Shown one piece after another: positions 33,841 through 45,125 of a DNA stretch of 64,000 nt. Position numbers and translations under genes: made by a program. Positions within the stretch are counted from its first letter, which is position 1, and each line of letters begins with the position of its first letter. The DNA is from Heterocephalus glaber. Taxonomy: Eukaryota > Chordata > Mammalia > Rodentia > Bathyergidae. Location of the stretch: the NCBI RefSeq assembly GCF_000247695.1, contig NW_004624752.1, forward strand, positions 1,849,858 to 1,913,857. Direction: 5' to 3'. Below the pieces are notes generated by a model. That model saw nothing but the letters and a program-made list of their open reading frames with translations, did not search any database and was not told where the DNA came from.

Positions 33841-34284
33841 TCATATCACTGAGCAGGAGATCAGGATCCTCTGCAGGGGAACCCAGTAGTCACACACACA
33901 CAGAGGGTCACAGGAATGTGTGTGTCATGGAGGGTGTCCACATGGGTTAGGACACATGTACAGTGCACGCAGCTTGGTGCCATCAGCTGAGAAGAAGCAA
34001 TGATGCCTTAAAGTCAGGGATGGCATGTACCCAGAGTTTTGTTTCTATTGTGTTCTGTAACAGAAAGAACCCGGAGAAAGGGCTCATCCCAAGACAAGCG
34101 AAGGAAATATGTGAGATGAGCCTTGGGCTGCTTGTTGTGCCTGAAAGTAAGGCAGTCCTCAAAAGACAAAAGAGTTACACCGAAACCAGACCAAAGTGAA
34201 AGATTCTCTGTGGCCAAAGCTAGAAGAACAGGATCACAGTATAACGAGAGGAGCATCGTATCACAACCAAAGTAACAAATAGAG
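33841..34284. other. Unclassified sequence
   Basis: Contains a short CA run near 33892 and no recognised repeat or gene. Confidence 0.35.
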
Positions 34285-34633
34285 CAAGTCTCCAGCTTAC
34301 AAACAAGTTTCAGTCTGGGAGAACATTCATAAGTTGGACTCATTCGTAAGTCCAACAAAGTGAGTCTTTTACACATTTGACACAAATACACAATGCAAGG
34401 CATAAAAAAACCAAACACATGCACACATAAACACAGTAAGTCCTCAACTGTACTGTACTTGTGTACACAATCACACTGTACAGTAAGCACACAGCAGCAC
34501 AACTGTGACAATATACGGCAGATATGTGAGCTATTTCCGCAATTTGTTCACATTCACAAATGTCCATAATTTGAGGTCCTTTCTTATCTGTGAAAGTTCA
34601 CAACTCTAATATTTGTAAGTCAGGAACTAACTG
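34285..34633. mobile_element. Non-autonomous DNA transposon relic with inverted termini
   Basis: The left end (caagtctccagcttacaaac, 34285-34304) resembles the complement of the right end (atatttgtaagtcaggaact, near 34610-34629, with ctaactg after it). The interior has 'cataagttggactcattcg', 'cgtaagtccaac', 'agtcctcaactgtactgta' and 'cactgtacagtaagcac'. The repeated 'taagt' words and termini are typical of old Tc1/mariner-like (Tigger-group) or related MITE families in mammals. The 349-bp length excludes a transposase. Exact family unknown. Confidence 0.5.
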
Positions 34634-34899
34634 TCCACCAGCCCACACTGATGGAAAGGAATGACCAGGCAGATGGACCAGGAGACAGATGAATGAATGA
34701 AGGATCAGGAACACATCTCTCATGTAGAATAATTCCAAGTAATTTATATAGATACCCCTTGTGAAAACAATGGAGAAAAGCTCCCCAACTGTTAAGACTG
34801 GGGTACGCACAGTGATTTACCTTCAAAGAGCAGAGTAACTTTATGAGAAGACACCTGGCAGCCCTAAATAAAAGCCAGTGTCCACTGTGACAGTGCATT

Positions 34900-35385
34900 T
34901 TGAAGGCACATGTCCTGGCCGGGAGATGAGAAGGTCACTTTCTTCTGTGATCTTCCTGCCCAACCCCACAAGCCCCAGCTGAGGACATTCTACAAAATAC
35001 AAGGCCAGTACTGCTCAAACTCTCAAATTAGTCAAAAAATAGGGAAAATCCGAGAAGCTGTCAGAGATAAGAGGTGTCCAAGGAGCTGCAAGAACTCCAG
35101 GTAATAAGGTTTTACAGACGGGATCCTGGCAGAAAAAAAGGACATTAGGTAAAAAGTAAGGAGATCTGAATAAAGAACGAGCTTTAGTTGGTAATATTGT
35201 ATCAGTATTGGCACATTACCTGTTACTAATGTGTCCACATTGGCTCCTGTGATAAATGTGAATATTAATATAAGATGTTATAACAGGGAAACCAGGTGTG
35301 GGTAAGTAGGAATTCTTGATATTGTTCCACAACCTTTCTAAGCATTTGAAACTCTTTTAAAATAAAAAGTTTATTAAAACATTTT
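34900..35385 (+). mobile_element. Ancient L1M 3' untranslated region
   Basis: Sense-strand landmarks in order: 'ggacattctacaaaataca', 'gggaaaatccgagaagctg', 'cagacgggatcctggcag', 'aaaggacattaggtaaaaa', 'aatattgtatcagtattgg', 'ataagatgttataacaggg', 'aaaccaggtgtgggtaag' and the terminal 'ttttaaaataaaaagttta'. This is the standard ending of old mammalian L1M elements. Only the 3' UTR is present. Confidence 0.75.
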
Positions 35386-35934
35386 GCGACGGGCCATTAT
35401 ATTTTAACAGCAAGCAATTTTAATCAACAAAAAGGACAAACTCTTTAACTTCTAGAAACTATTATGAAAGCCAAAAATGTTGAAAGGTCATAGAAAAAAA
35501 TTTCCTCTGGGCAACCCCACCATGTGATCAGTCTTGCCTGTTTCCCACCCCATGGACTTTACTGACCTACTTGGACACAGATTTTTTTTTTTTTGGTAGA
35601 GTTGGATCTTCTACTCTTCTTGTTCATTTACTATTTTCCTTGTTGCCAACTCTTTAAAATAAATCTAAAACCCATCAGCTAACTTATGTTCTGCCAAGCA
35701 ATTATTTGCAATTATATAAAACACAAGGGTGAATGACATTGTGAGCAGAATTTTTCTTTTTTATTGAGTAGCTTCTTAGGACACTAACTCAAAATTCATG
35801 CTCTGAGGTCCAATGCTATGGGTCCTTCCATGCTTCTTGAAATTTATGAATAAGATTATAAAAATTAAATGACTGCAGGGCAAAGAATTCAAAATAGAGA
35901 GGAAATTGTGTCATAATACCTGGATTTCTTCATA
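35386..35934. other. AT-rich unclassified DNA
   Basis: Contains a T12 run at about 35582-35594. No recognised gene or repeat. Confidence 0.35.
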
Positions 35935-36595
35935 CTAATAATAAATGCTGGGGAGACTGCAGGGAAAAAGGAACCCTTCTACCTTGTTGGAGGGAGTGTA
36001 AACTGGTACGAGCTCTATGGAAATCAGTATGGCGATTCCTCAAAAAACTAAAACTAGAAATTCTATTTGACCTAGCTATTCTCCTTCTAGACATCTTCCC
36101 AGAAGAGTTAAAGACATGATATCATAGTAACCAATACATACTCATGTTTATGCCAGCACAATTCATAATAGTTAAATCTTAGGGGCAGTCTATATGTCCA
36201 TCAACAGATGAGTTGATAGAGAAAATGTGGTGTTGTGTACAATGAAGTACTACTCTGCCACAAAAAAGATAAACCTGAGGCATTTGTAGGAAAATAAATG
36301 CACTTTGAGACCATAATATTAAATGAAATAAATCAGATACATAATCTTAAATATCATATGGTTTCTTTTCTATGAGAAATCCAAAGTATAAATAAAAAGT
36401 AGAAGAAATGCTAGTTAATAGGAAGTAGAGAGATACTGCAGATCTTTCTCAAAGGGGAAGGGAATCGAGATGTGGAGAAGGGAAGGACAGAAGATGAGAA
36501 AGAAATTATGATGCGTTACGTACATGTGCCAACTCCACAGAAAGAATATAATCCTTACGTACTGCAAATATGAAATAATAAAGATAAATTAAAAA
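35935..36595 (+). mobile_element. LINE-1 3' end, sense, 5'-truncated
   Basis: Starts in the ORF2 C-terminal region with 'atgctggggagactgcagg', 'cccttctaccttgttggag', 'aactggtacgagctctatgg' and 'tccatcaacagatgagttg', then runs through a 3' UTR to 'gaaataataaagataaatt'. In-frame stops and indels show it is dead. The family is the same kind as the minus-strand copy at 17455. Confidence 0.85.
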
Positions 36596-36899
36596 TTTAG
36601 GGACACATTCCTAGCATGGGAAGAGAAAATGGTAGCATGCATCCAATCTGTTAGGTGGCATTTTCCTGTTTCTTCCAAAATGTTTTAACAGAGAATCTGG
36701 CATTGAGGTTCAGTCATACAACATCTCTTTTGATCTCTCTCAAGCATTTCTCATCTTTCCTTCCTGGAATTAATTTTTGTTTTTCAAGCTTATATTTTTA
36801 TATTCAGTGAAGTTGTGTGCAGGTGAATAAACAAGGCATGTTATTGATTTTCATTGTTTAAACACAATGTGATCTTTTACATTAAGATTATATAATTTT

Positions 36900-37080
36900 C
36901 TTTGCATCTGAAATTCTCTGTTCAGCATTATGTTTGGGGTTTTATTCTTATAGCCTCCCATGTTGCTTTAGTGAATCTACCTTAAATATTAGTAGTATGG
37001 CTTGGTATGAATAGAACATAAATTCTGCTGATGGACATTCAGGTTGTTTTCTACACTTTGGAGTTGGGGCATCTGTGGTC
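36900..37080 (-). mobile_element. Short antisense L1M fragment
   Basis: The words 'ctgttcagcattatgtttg', 'agcctcccatgttgcttta' and 'tgctgatggacattcaggttg' followed by 'ttttctacactttggagt' match the antisense 3' region of old L1M elements (complement of the 'aaccaaatgtccatcaac' zone). Highly diverged; ends are uncertain. DNA from 36596 to 36900 is AT-rich and unclassified. Confidence 0.5.
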
Positions 37081-38745
37081 TTTGGATTTACTCTCTATTC
37101 CCAAATTGCTTTTGAACACAGTTCTAGGAATACCCCTTGGCCCTCGAGAGTAGCTCTGCTCTGCGTCCAGGCTCTCTCAGACCCCACCCCACTGCTCTGC
37201 TCCCTAGAGCCACTCCTGATACCAATTCCCAGGTCAGTCTGGGACCTGCCTGGCACTGCGTTGTGAATGTGATGTCGGAAGGGAGCACCCACCCTCCATG
37301 CTTTGGGTTCATGTGGTATTGCTGCATAGTTAGATAGGGCCACCTTCGGCTTTTCCTGATGTTCCCACACTGCTCTTCAACCTGGTTGCACAGGAAAATT
37401 TCTAGCCCAGCTTCAAGAGAGCACTGAGTGTCAGGGGGCAGAGGGCTTAGAGCAGGAGTTTGACTTTCTGCAAGTGTGAGGCCGCTACGAAAGATGAAAT
37501 CTGGGAGGGGGAAGTGATAGAATGGGGGAGACAGGGAGATAAAGAGAAAGAGAGGGAGGGAGAAGGACACACAGACAGGTGGTCATGTCAGGACACAAGG
37601 AGAAGGCAGCATCCATGAGCTACAGAGAAGTCTTAGCAGAACCAGCCCTGATGCAGTTTGATCTTGGAGGTCCAGGACTGGGAACTAGGAGAGAATTTAT
37701 GGCTGGTGTGTAAGCTGTGGAGGCTGTGGCACTCTTGTGGCAGCTGGAGCTGACCAATGCACCTGTCATCGGTGGCCTGCTGGCCCCCAGGAGAATGAGT
37801 TCATGGGGCTTTTGCTGAAACCATCTCAGAAAATAAACCTGTGGTCCCCCAGGCTCTGGGGCAGTCAAATCTGGTGGAGGGGGCTGCCCAAGCCCACATG
37901 CTGTCTGAAGATCTGTCCCTGGGGAGTGTCCCTGTCCACTGTGTGTCTGCAGAGCACCACAGCCCAGGCCAGGCCTGAGGCTCAGTGTGTAGATATGAGT
38001 CTCCTGGATCAGAGTCACAGTCCCCACTCTGACTGCACCCTGGTCACATGGGCCTAAGGGTATGACAGAAATGCAGGTGGACACCCGACTGCACAGATCT
38101 GCTTCTCCAATTCTGCTTTTCTTTTGTTAAGCAAGTGGCTTGATCTGCTTCTCCATTTCTGTTTTCTTGTCTTAAACAAGTGCCTTGATTTTTGTAGAAC
38201 AAGCTTTTCCCCAGAGGGGGAAGAGAGCAGATTTCTGGAGCTCAAAATGGCAACAGTCATTAAACTCACCTCGATTCTCCTCCAAATGGCTGCCTGGTAT
38301 GTCCTGAAAATGACAAGAGCCACAATAGGGCTGCTTGTGGGTCCTGGTGCCCCAAGGACACTGCCGCTTCTGGGGTCTGGTCCTTCTCCGTGGTTTACTC
38401 CCGAGCCGGCTTCCGGCCCTCTATAGTGTTTTTCTCATCAGGATAAGCTGTTCAGTCTCCCCACTGTGTCAAGGGGATGACACAGCAAGATAAATGTGCC
38501 AGAGAAAATGAAATCCTGTGGGATTATTTTTCCTGATTTTTCTTTTTGATTTTTTTTTTTGCAAGGAAGGGTTAGAATAATAAATGTGAATAAAAGCAAT
38601 CAACACATTGTACTTTATATTAGAATTGATATTGCTGACATAATTCAAACCTCCTTTCATTAAGAATTACTAATTATGAGATGTTAAGAGAAATCACCCT
38701 GGACTGTATATATTTCTAGCTAGGGGTGAATTTTATTAGAGGGAA
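37081..38745. repeat. Single-copy DNA with a 46-bp tandem duplication at 38096-38187
   Basis: At 38096 and again at 38142 the text 'gatctgcttctcca' restarts, followed by similar 'tttctt...ttaa.caagtg.ctt' text, giving two copies of about 46 bp with roughly 80% identity by eye. A purine-rich (GA)n-like stretch lies at 37540-37565. No gene was recognised. Overlapping frames on both strands (37124-37570 minus; 37620-38084 minus) have no domain. Confidence 0.55.
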
Positions 38746-39303
38746 ATGATCTTAGGAATTTATGAAAATGTGGTACAAGATATATCCAGAGGTTACTGCA
38801 GAAAACAGGGGAGTGGAGGGGGACCCCATGGCAATGAGGGGAGAGGGGACAGATCTTCCATGACCAAGGAATTGGGCTCCAGTCCAATGCAGCCACCCTA
38901 CTGGGAGCTGCCAAGCTTTCCTATGCATCCAGCCCAGGAAAGTACTGAATCCAGCTCATTCCATGATCCAGAGGGAATCTTCCCCTTTGCCAACCTGTGC
39001 TTGAAGCTCCAATGGCCCTGTAGCATCCAGGCCCTTGGAGAGGATATTTACACCCCAAACTGCCCGGGGCAGAGGTACAGTGTGGATCCAGTCATGCAGT
39101 TTCGAGTCTGCAAGAGCACAGATTCTACTTCTCCTGCACCAAGTGTTAGTTCTGGCACTGGATCCACTGAAGGAACCACTGCTGGTTTGGTTTCACTGGA
39201 TAAAAAAGAAATACACTTTTTGTGGTGGTTGTTCATGTACCAGAATCTTGATATCTTGAACACACACACACACGCACACACACACACACACACACAACTG
39301 TAA
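38746..39303 (+). other. Unrecognised 185-codon open frame
   Basis: An ATG-to-stop frame of 185 codons, preceded in frame by a stop at 38737-38739. Composition is balanced (no simple bias until the end), with a serine/threonine-rich stretch around residues 125-150. The last dozen codons are made by the (CA)n microsatellite at 39260-39297, giving a His/Thr tail. I do not recognise the product and see no signal peptide or domain. A processed pseudogene fragment is possible. A chance frame of this length is also expected about once in a window of this size, so I do not call it a gene. Confidence 0.2.
39260..39297. repeat. (CA)n microsatellite
   Basis: About 19 CA units with a single cg interruption. 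Confidence 0.95.
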
Positions 39304-41283
39304 AATGGATCTTATCTCTGTGTGATGTAGGGAGACCTCATTCATTTGGATTTCTTTGAACCCTCCTGAGTTACCTTGGTTCCTTCTTCCTACACTGTTT
39401 TTGGAGCAGCTGCTGGGCTCCAGGCACCATATAGGCAATCAATGGTGGTATTCAGGGAAATCTCTGGAGGCAAAAACAGAGCTGTAGCACCTGGCTGTGA
39501 GGACTGGTGTGTGTCAGCTTCTTCTCCTGCCCCCAACCTTTCCAGATGTTCTCTCTCTCTGGCAGCTGGGTCAGGTGAGAGGCAGAGGTGACAGCTCGTT
39601 AAACTGAACACTTCCTAATGTGACACAGTCAGAAGCAAAGAGCCCGCCCTTGATGAAATCTTGCCAAAAAATTAAGCCAGAGCCTGACCTTGATGCAGCT
39701 ACACATTTTTGAAAGACACAGGGATAGAGGAACACTATAAGAACACCCTAGGGTGTAATTGGGTAGAATCTAGGGTGCAGGAATGTCTACAGGAAAATTA
39801 ACTTTCTTTCTCCAAAAAAAGCAGAAAAATAAAAAGAGAGAATGGTGTCATCAGGTGATTAGAAGAACATAAGTGACCCAGGTGCTAAATGTGTGGCCCT
39901 TGCCTGGGTCTGATGAACAAACCAGCTACAAAGGACAGATGTGTGATGAAGGGTGGCTGATGGGATGTTGAGAACATTTTGGGAAATAGTCAGAAATGGT
40001 CAAATTGTAGGCACAGATGGGATGTCCAGGCTAAAATGAGTCCTCTCCTAGATGTATGTGCTGAGGTATTGACGACATTACTTTACATCTAGAATTTATT
40101 TTTAAATATTCCAGTTTGGAGTATTAATGAGTGGGGTTGTAGCTGTAGCAATATTGGTTTTGTGTGTAAAATTGTTAAAGATGGCTGATGAATACTGGGC
40201 TTGTTTTCTCATTCTCTCTGTTGGATCTGATGCATCCAACATCCTGATTGTGGAGTGGAGAAAAGATGCCTGACAGGAAGTTAGATTGTTGTGCATGTCC
40301 ATGCAATGGGAGAGACAGCTCTGAGGATAAGAAAAGCAAGATCAGGTGAAGCATCTGTATTTGTAGCTCAGAGTCTAATTTCCCAGCACCTGAGAGGAGC
40401 CTTGTCTGGAAGCTTCTCTTGTGTCACTAAGGAGGAGGTCAGGCTTCTGCTGTGCAGGTGTTCAGTTGAGGTGCTGACATCTAAGGTGGAAATGTCAGAG
40501 GGTCGGAGAAGGCCAGGGGGGAGAGTTTGTGATCCAAGGCAGCGGGCACATTTGAGATGCTTGAGCAAGAACTGACTTTAGGTTCTTTCAAGATTTTCTC
40601 CAGCATTACTTTTGTTGCCTCAGATGTAATGATTGTGGAATATTTGAGGGCAGGTCTCTTCCACAGGAGAATAGCAGAAAGAGAAGGGAAAAGCAGCTCA
40701 GAACACTGTCCAGAATTGCACTAAAATTCTGAGTAGAGATCTAAGCTAGTAGAGAAGTCAGAGAATAGAGGTGAAGCTGAGGATCAGGGAGAAAATAGAA
40801 GGGTCTTCTTGGGGCATCTTTTCTAAGGGTCTTCATGATATTGAAGAAAAGTTTCCTCGAGAGTGGGTGAGCAAGGATATTAGTAACGTGGATCAGTTTT
40901 CATAAGGGAGACTGATGGAATGAGTCTGAGATGATAAAAAAGTCTAAGCTGTGACTCTGAGCATGGAGAGCAAAGCAGAGCAGAGTCCATTGTGGATGAG
41001 CAAGTCATACAGGGTCATGTGAAGTCCTCCATTTCTGATGGGCTTTCTCACTGAGGCTCAAGAACCACAATGACAGAAGGGCTTGCAGTGGAGATAGGAT
41101 GGCTCTGAATTGGAACCAAAACTTCCATGTTTGCATGGAGTGACAAGTTTGAGAGAAGTCAGTCCAAGAAGGAAGTTGCTGGTAGTGTGGGGAGGGAGGT
41201 GTCTCAAGAAACAAAGTTTTTGACAAGAAGGTGTAAACATAATTGTTTGGAAATGGACTGCAGGGGAGACCCAGGTGACTAGT
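39304..41283. other. Unclassified, mostly single-copy DNA
   Basis: About 2 kb without a repeat I can name. The text is purine-rich on the plus strand from 40660 to 41000, with many 'agagaag' and 'gagaat' words, and may be an old unrecognised interspersed element. No exon found. Confidence 0.35.
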
Positions 41284-41440
41284 GACTGCCTCAACAGGAA
41301 TGAAGAACATGCTGATCATGGATCATCTCTAGAGCAATGGAGAATAAGGTAGCCACCTTAACAGTGATGGAAAGCAAGGTCACCATTGACTGCCTCAACA
41401 GCAACAATGAGCAAGGTAGCTATCAACTACCTCATAGCCC
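41284..41440. repeat. Degenerate tandem repeat, about 33 bp period
   Basis: The phrase 'gactgcctcaaca' occurs at 41284 and 41388. The related 'aaggtagccaccttaaca' (about 41346), 'caaggtcaccattgactgc' (about 41375) and 'caaggtagctatcaactac' (about 41411) are spaced about 29-36 bp apart. The units are heavily diverged. The 88-codon frame 41337-41603 crosses this array and is not convincing. Confidence 0.45.
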
Positions 41441-41649
41441 CCCTAAACCTCCAGTGGAAAGGCCTCAAAGCCTTCTGCTTCCATTTACCTCTGTGCTCTT
41501 GGAATCAGCAAAACACTTGCAAAGGGTGACTAGAAGTCCTTCACCTCCAGCAGTGTATGAAGGGTCTACCCCAAGTCAGGCAAATACGGTTTTGTCTCCA
41601 TAGACTTAGCCCAGGCGGGTAGACAGACCTAGATCAGACATACATTTCT

Positions 41650-41790
41650 GCTGATGAACTGTGTGAGCTGGGCCAATTCGGTCAACTTTGCCATCTCTCA
41701 GCTTATATGTAAAGTGGGAATCACTGTGATGCTTTCTTTTGAGAACCATAGAGGCGATTAGTGGAGATAAGGCCTGATAATTGCACACAA
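41650..41790 (+). repeat. MIR SINE relic
   Basis: Contains in order 'gtgtgagctgggccaattc', 'ggtcaactttgccatctctc', 'agcttatatgtaaagtggg', 'aatcactgtgatg' and 'ggcgattagtggagataag'. This parallels the MIR core and tail text (tgtgaccttgggcaag, ctctctgagcctcag, atctgtaaaatggg, gattaaatgagataa) in sense orientation. Diverged and without a clear end. Confidence 0.65.
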
Positions 41791-42846
41791 AGAGCTGTCC
41801 ATGTGCACTGGTTCTTACCATTTCCATGTAAGAGAAAGAAGACATTCTTGGAAGAGAAAGGCTGCAGTTTAAAATAGGTGATATATTGATAATCTGTTGC
41901 CCCAGTAATGGTGTAAACACAACCACACTGAATGGTATAGGACAAGCTACCTAATTAGTTTATAGCAATATGGGTTGGCTGGAATGGCTTTGCCTGAGAT
42001 AGCCATGGCTGTATCAGGTTAATGGTGGCAGGGGCAGCTCTACTCCTTCTGTCTGTCATCTTCTTGGACCAGGGGCAACTGGGCCTGGCTTTCTTTTGGG
42101 AGGCAGACTCACATAATGTTTCTTAAAGTCTAAGCACAAAACAGTGCCCTATTCTACGGGACAAAGAGTAGAAGAGAAAACCACATCTTTAGGATAGGGA
42201 TTCTAGAGCCACGTGTAAAGGGAATGAGCAGGAAAGAGTGAATAGATGAGGCTCCCCGTGGGATCTCCCCTGAGTGGGCCAAGACTCCCTCCAATAAAGC
42301 TCCAAGTCACTGCTGTGCGCTGGGCTCCAGGTTAGGAACTCAGGTGCACCTGAGCCCACTCCCTTCCTAACTGAAGGGAGCTGAGACTTGGAGGGTGACC
42401 TCTGATCTTCATTAGGGTGAGGGGAGTGTGCAGTGGGGTCTGGCTTGGAGGGAGCCAGGAGAGTGGTGGGGACATGTGCAGCCCACGCCCAGGGGAGTTG
42501 GGTGGGAGGCCCAGGGGCACGGGCCAGGGCCAAGGGCCTCGAGTTCCAGGCAAAGACTGTCCTGTTCAGACTTGGGTAACTAAGCGTTTCGGGAAATCAT
42601 CTCTTTACACCCTGAGAGCAGACAATACCTGGTACCATTTATAGAAGGTTCCCTCTATGCAGGTGCCACGGTAATTCTCTGCCATCCACTTCCCTTATAG
42701 TCTAGAGGGCCCAGGTGGACGTGTGAACTGTGCCAACGGGAGTCCCAGGAAGGGTGTTGGCAGATAGAAGAGAGAAGCACACTTGTGACAATTTGAGGAA
42801 AATAAATGCGCGATTTGGAAACAGAATAGCCATGGTTTAGCCAGCC
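41790..42846. other. Single-copy DNA, no gene seen
   Basis: GC-rich after 42200. The frames at 42189-42533 (minus) and 42417-42644 (plus) shadow each other and have no domain. Confidence 0.4.
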
Positions 42847-42912
42847 TGTGTGTGTCAGTGAGTGCATGTCTGTGTGTTCATGTATGTATGTACGTATGTG
42901 CGCAAGTGTGGG
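42847..42912. repeat. (TG)n/(TATG)n microsatellite
   Basis: Alternating purine-pyrimidine stretch containing 'tgtgtgtcagtgagtgcatg' and 'tgtatgtatgtacgtatg'. Confidence 0.85.
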
Positions 42913-45024
42913 CCTACACATGCGGTCATGTGAGGGTGAATGAGGAGAAGCTGGACAGATGCTGGGAGGGAGCAGAACTTGGCAGGGAGGAGGAAGGTGT
43001 CATCGGCCTGGGGACAGCAGTGCACAGAACCACAGGCTCAGGCACCCCTCGGAGCTGGGTCCAGGTTTAGGGCTGTGCTGGGAGCTTTCTACCCAGCGGG
43101 GCCTGTGCTGTGCGGCACAGCCAGGGGCCCAGTGTACAGTTGGTGTAGCTCCTCGCCCTAGCTCGGTGTGGCCAGGGTGGTTGCTGGGGTCCCCAGCATT
43201 CTGGGGGCAACAGGGGATACTCTTGTTGACTAACCAAGGCCTTCTCATCCCTCCTTCAAGATGACAGTCACCCCTCATCTGTGCTGCCACTGGCTCTGCT
43301 TGTACCATGTCACACATGTCCCCCTAGGGACACCACAGAAGAGTATCCACAGTTGTTGTTTCTCCCAGTGTTTCTCCCGTTCTTGGCTTAGGATTTGTCA
43401 CTCACCACCCCCAACAACTAAGGGACCACAAATGATACTCAGGGCCATGTGCTCATCCCAGTCACCTGCATTTGTTGCCTGCTAAGCCAGGCCCCATGAC
43501 ACCTTCAGGCCAGAGGCCAGGAGTGCAGGGCTGAGAGGATTTTGCCAACATTTGCTCCACATCAGCTCTGACAGGCGGTGCTGGCCCTGGGCATGGTAGC
43601 AATGTACTCCAGTGAGTTCCTTGACCCCGGGCCTCTTTTCTCCAGTGACCTAGGAGGAGAAGTCATCTTACGGGAGGAGAATGCTCCTGCACCCCCAAGA
43701 GCCTCCAGGGAACCCCAGGGCTGTGTGCAGCCCCAGATGGGAGCTGCTGAGCTACAGGGGCTCCTCACTCTCCAACCAGAGCAGAGGCAGAATGAAGATT
43801 CCAGCTGAACTGGACACGGGTTCCAGGCTCAGGGCACCTGGTGGTCTAAAGAATCTTTGGGTGAGGGAAATGCCCCAGAAGATCATTGGCAGAGGAACAG
43901 ACCAGGCAAAGAGGAAGCTCTGCAAAATAAGGGCAGGCAGACCTAGTAAGAGATGGTGGTGGGAAGAAGATTAAACAAGGGGCTCCCCCGTGGTACCTCA
44001 AGCTGCCCACTCTACACACAAATCCTGGCAGCACAGAGAGTGATCTTAAGGACAGTGGGGAAGACTGAGGAGCAGACTGAGCCCTTAGAAGCCTCCTACC
44101 TGGGCCCTGCACACCTGTGGTGTGAAAGCACCAGATATTCCTTTTCCTCAGGCTCAGGAAGTCAACAGGCCTCTGACCCGAATCTCCCTGAAAGTGATGC
44201 TCCATTAGAGAGAAGTGGACTCCAACACCTCTTCCATCATGGCCCAGGTCCACCATACTGCACCATCTTACCTAAGTGCTGCAGCAGGCACAGAGCTCCC
44301 ACTCCCAGTGCCTCCTTGACTGCATGCTGCAGCTAGGCCCAGTGGTCTCTGATCACTGTTCTTGGGTTTACCAGCTGTGGTGTCAGTGCTTCCCAGGACA
44401 GTTGCAGGGGACACACTCACTAGTGAAGGACTGGCTGCCATGCAAACCCAGATGTCTGTTTTGCTGATTGTTACTCTGGAGATGCCTTGGGGTTGGTTGC
44501 TGGTAGCTCTACGGTGATGAAGGTCAAGGGTAAGGCCTTGGGAGGCTGCTGGGCCTGGACCTTGGGGCAGAACGGAGGGGCTGCAGCCTTGGGGTTCTGT
44601 GCTTCCCTCAACCTGAGGGGGAAAGACCTCAACCACCTGGGTGCTCCTTCAACACACACCATTTAACCACTCTGCTGAGCCTCGAGGGTCCTGTTTTTCA
44701 CCATCCTCCTGGGCCCCTGAGGGTGGCACTATGTCTCCTGGGACTCGGCCGGTTGGACTCAGACTGTCTTGGACTCCTGCCCTTCCTGTTAGGCATGAGC
44801 TCAGATTCTCAGACTTTTACCTGATTCTCCCTTTTCCCAATATTTCCCCAGTGCAGGCCATGATGGACATGGCCATGTACCTCGGGGTGAACAGGTTGGC
44901 AGCAGGCCAACATGTGTCCAGCCAAAGACAGATGTTTGGGGCCAGTCTTCCCTGCACACTTACAAATTAAGAGATATCAGAAAAGCTTTGTGGCCTCTCT
45001 GAGCTGGATAACCAGGCTGTATGC
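42912..45024. other. Single-copy DNA, no gene seen
   Basis: GC-rich to balanced sequence. Frames of 100-136 codons on both strands (for example 43846-44256 minus and 43953-44336 plus) overlap and lack domains. No repeat was named. Confidence 0.4.
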
Positions 45025-45125
45025 ATACTTAACTCATTCAACAAACCACCCTAGTAGCCCCATGAGTAGTTGTGTTCCAAGGATGGGGACACAACAGGGA
45101 ACAAAACCCCAGGCCCTCAGGAAGA
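45025..45125 (-). repeat. L2 LINE fragment
   Basis: Plus strand 'aactcattcaacaaacc', 'gtgttccaaggatgggg' and 'acacaacagggaacaaaac' then 'cccaggccctcaggaag' resemble the complement of the L2 3' region (cattcaacaaatatttattgag..., ctaggcgctggggatacagcagtgaacaaaac..., ccctgccctcatggag). Diverged; only about 100 bp. Confidence 0.5.

Noticed and set aside
33730..33950. Retroviral primer binding site or gag start after the putative LTR
   Set aside because: The sequence after 33840 does not match a tRNA 3' end, and no gag-like frame follows.
34014..34511. 165-codon Cys/Leu-rich minus-strand frame
   Set aside because: Overlaps the inverted-terminus DNA transposon relic and shows no transposase or known domain.
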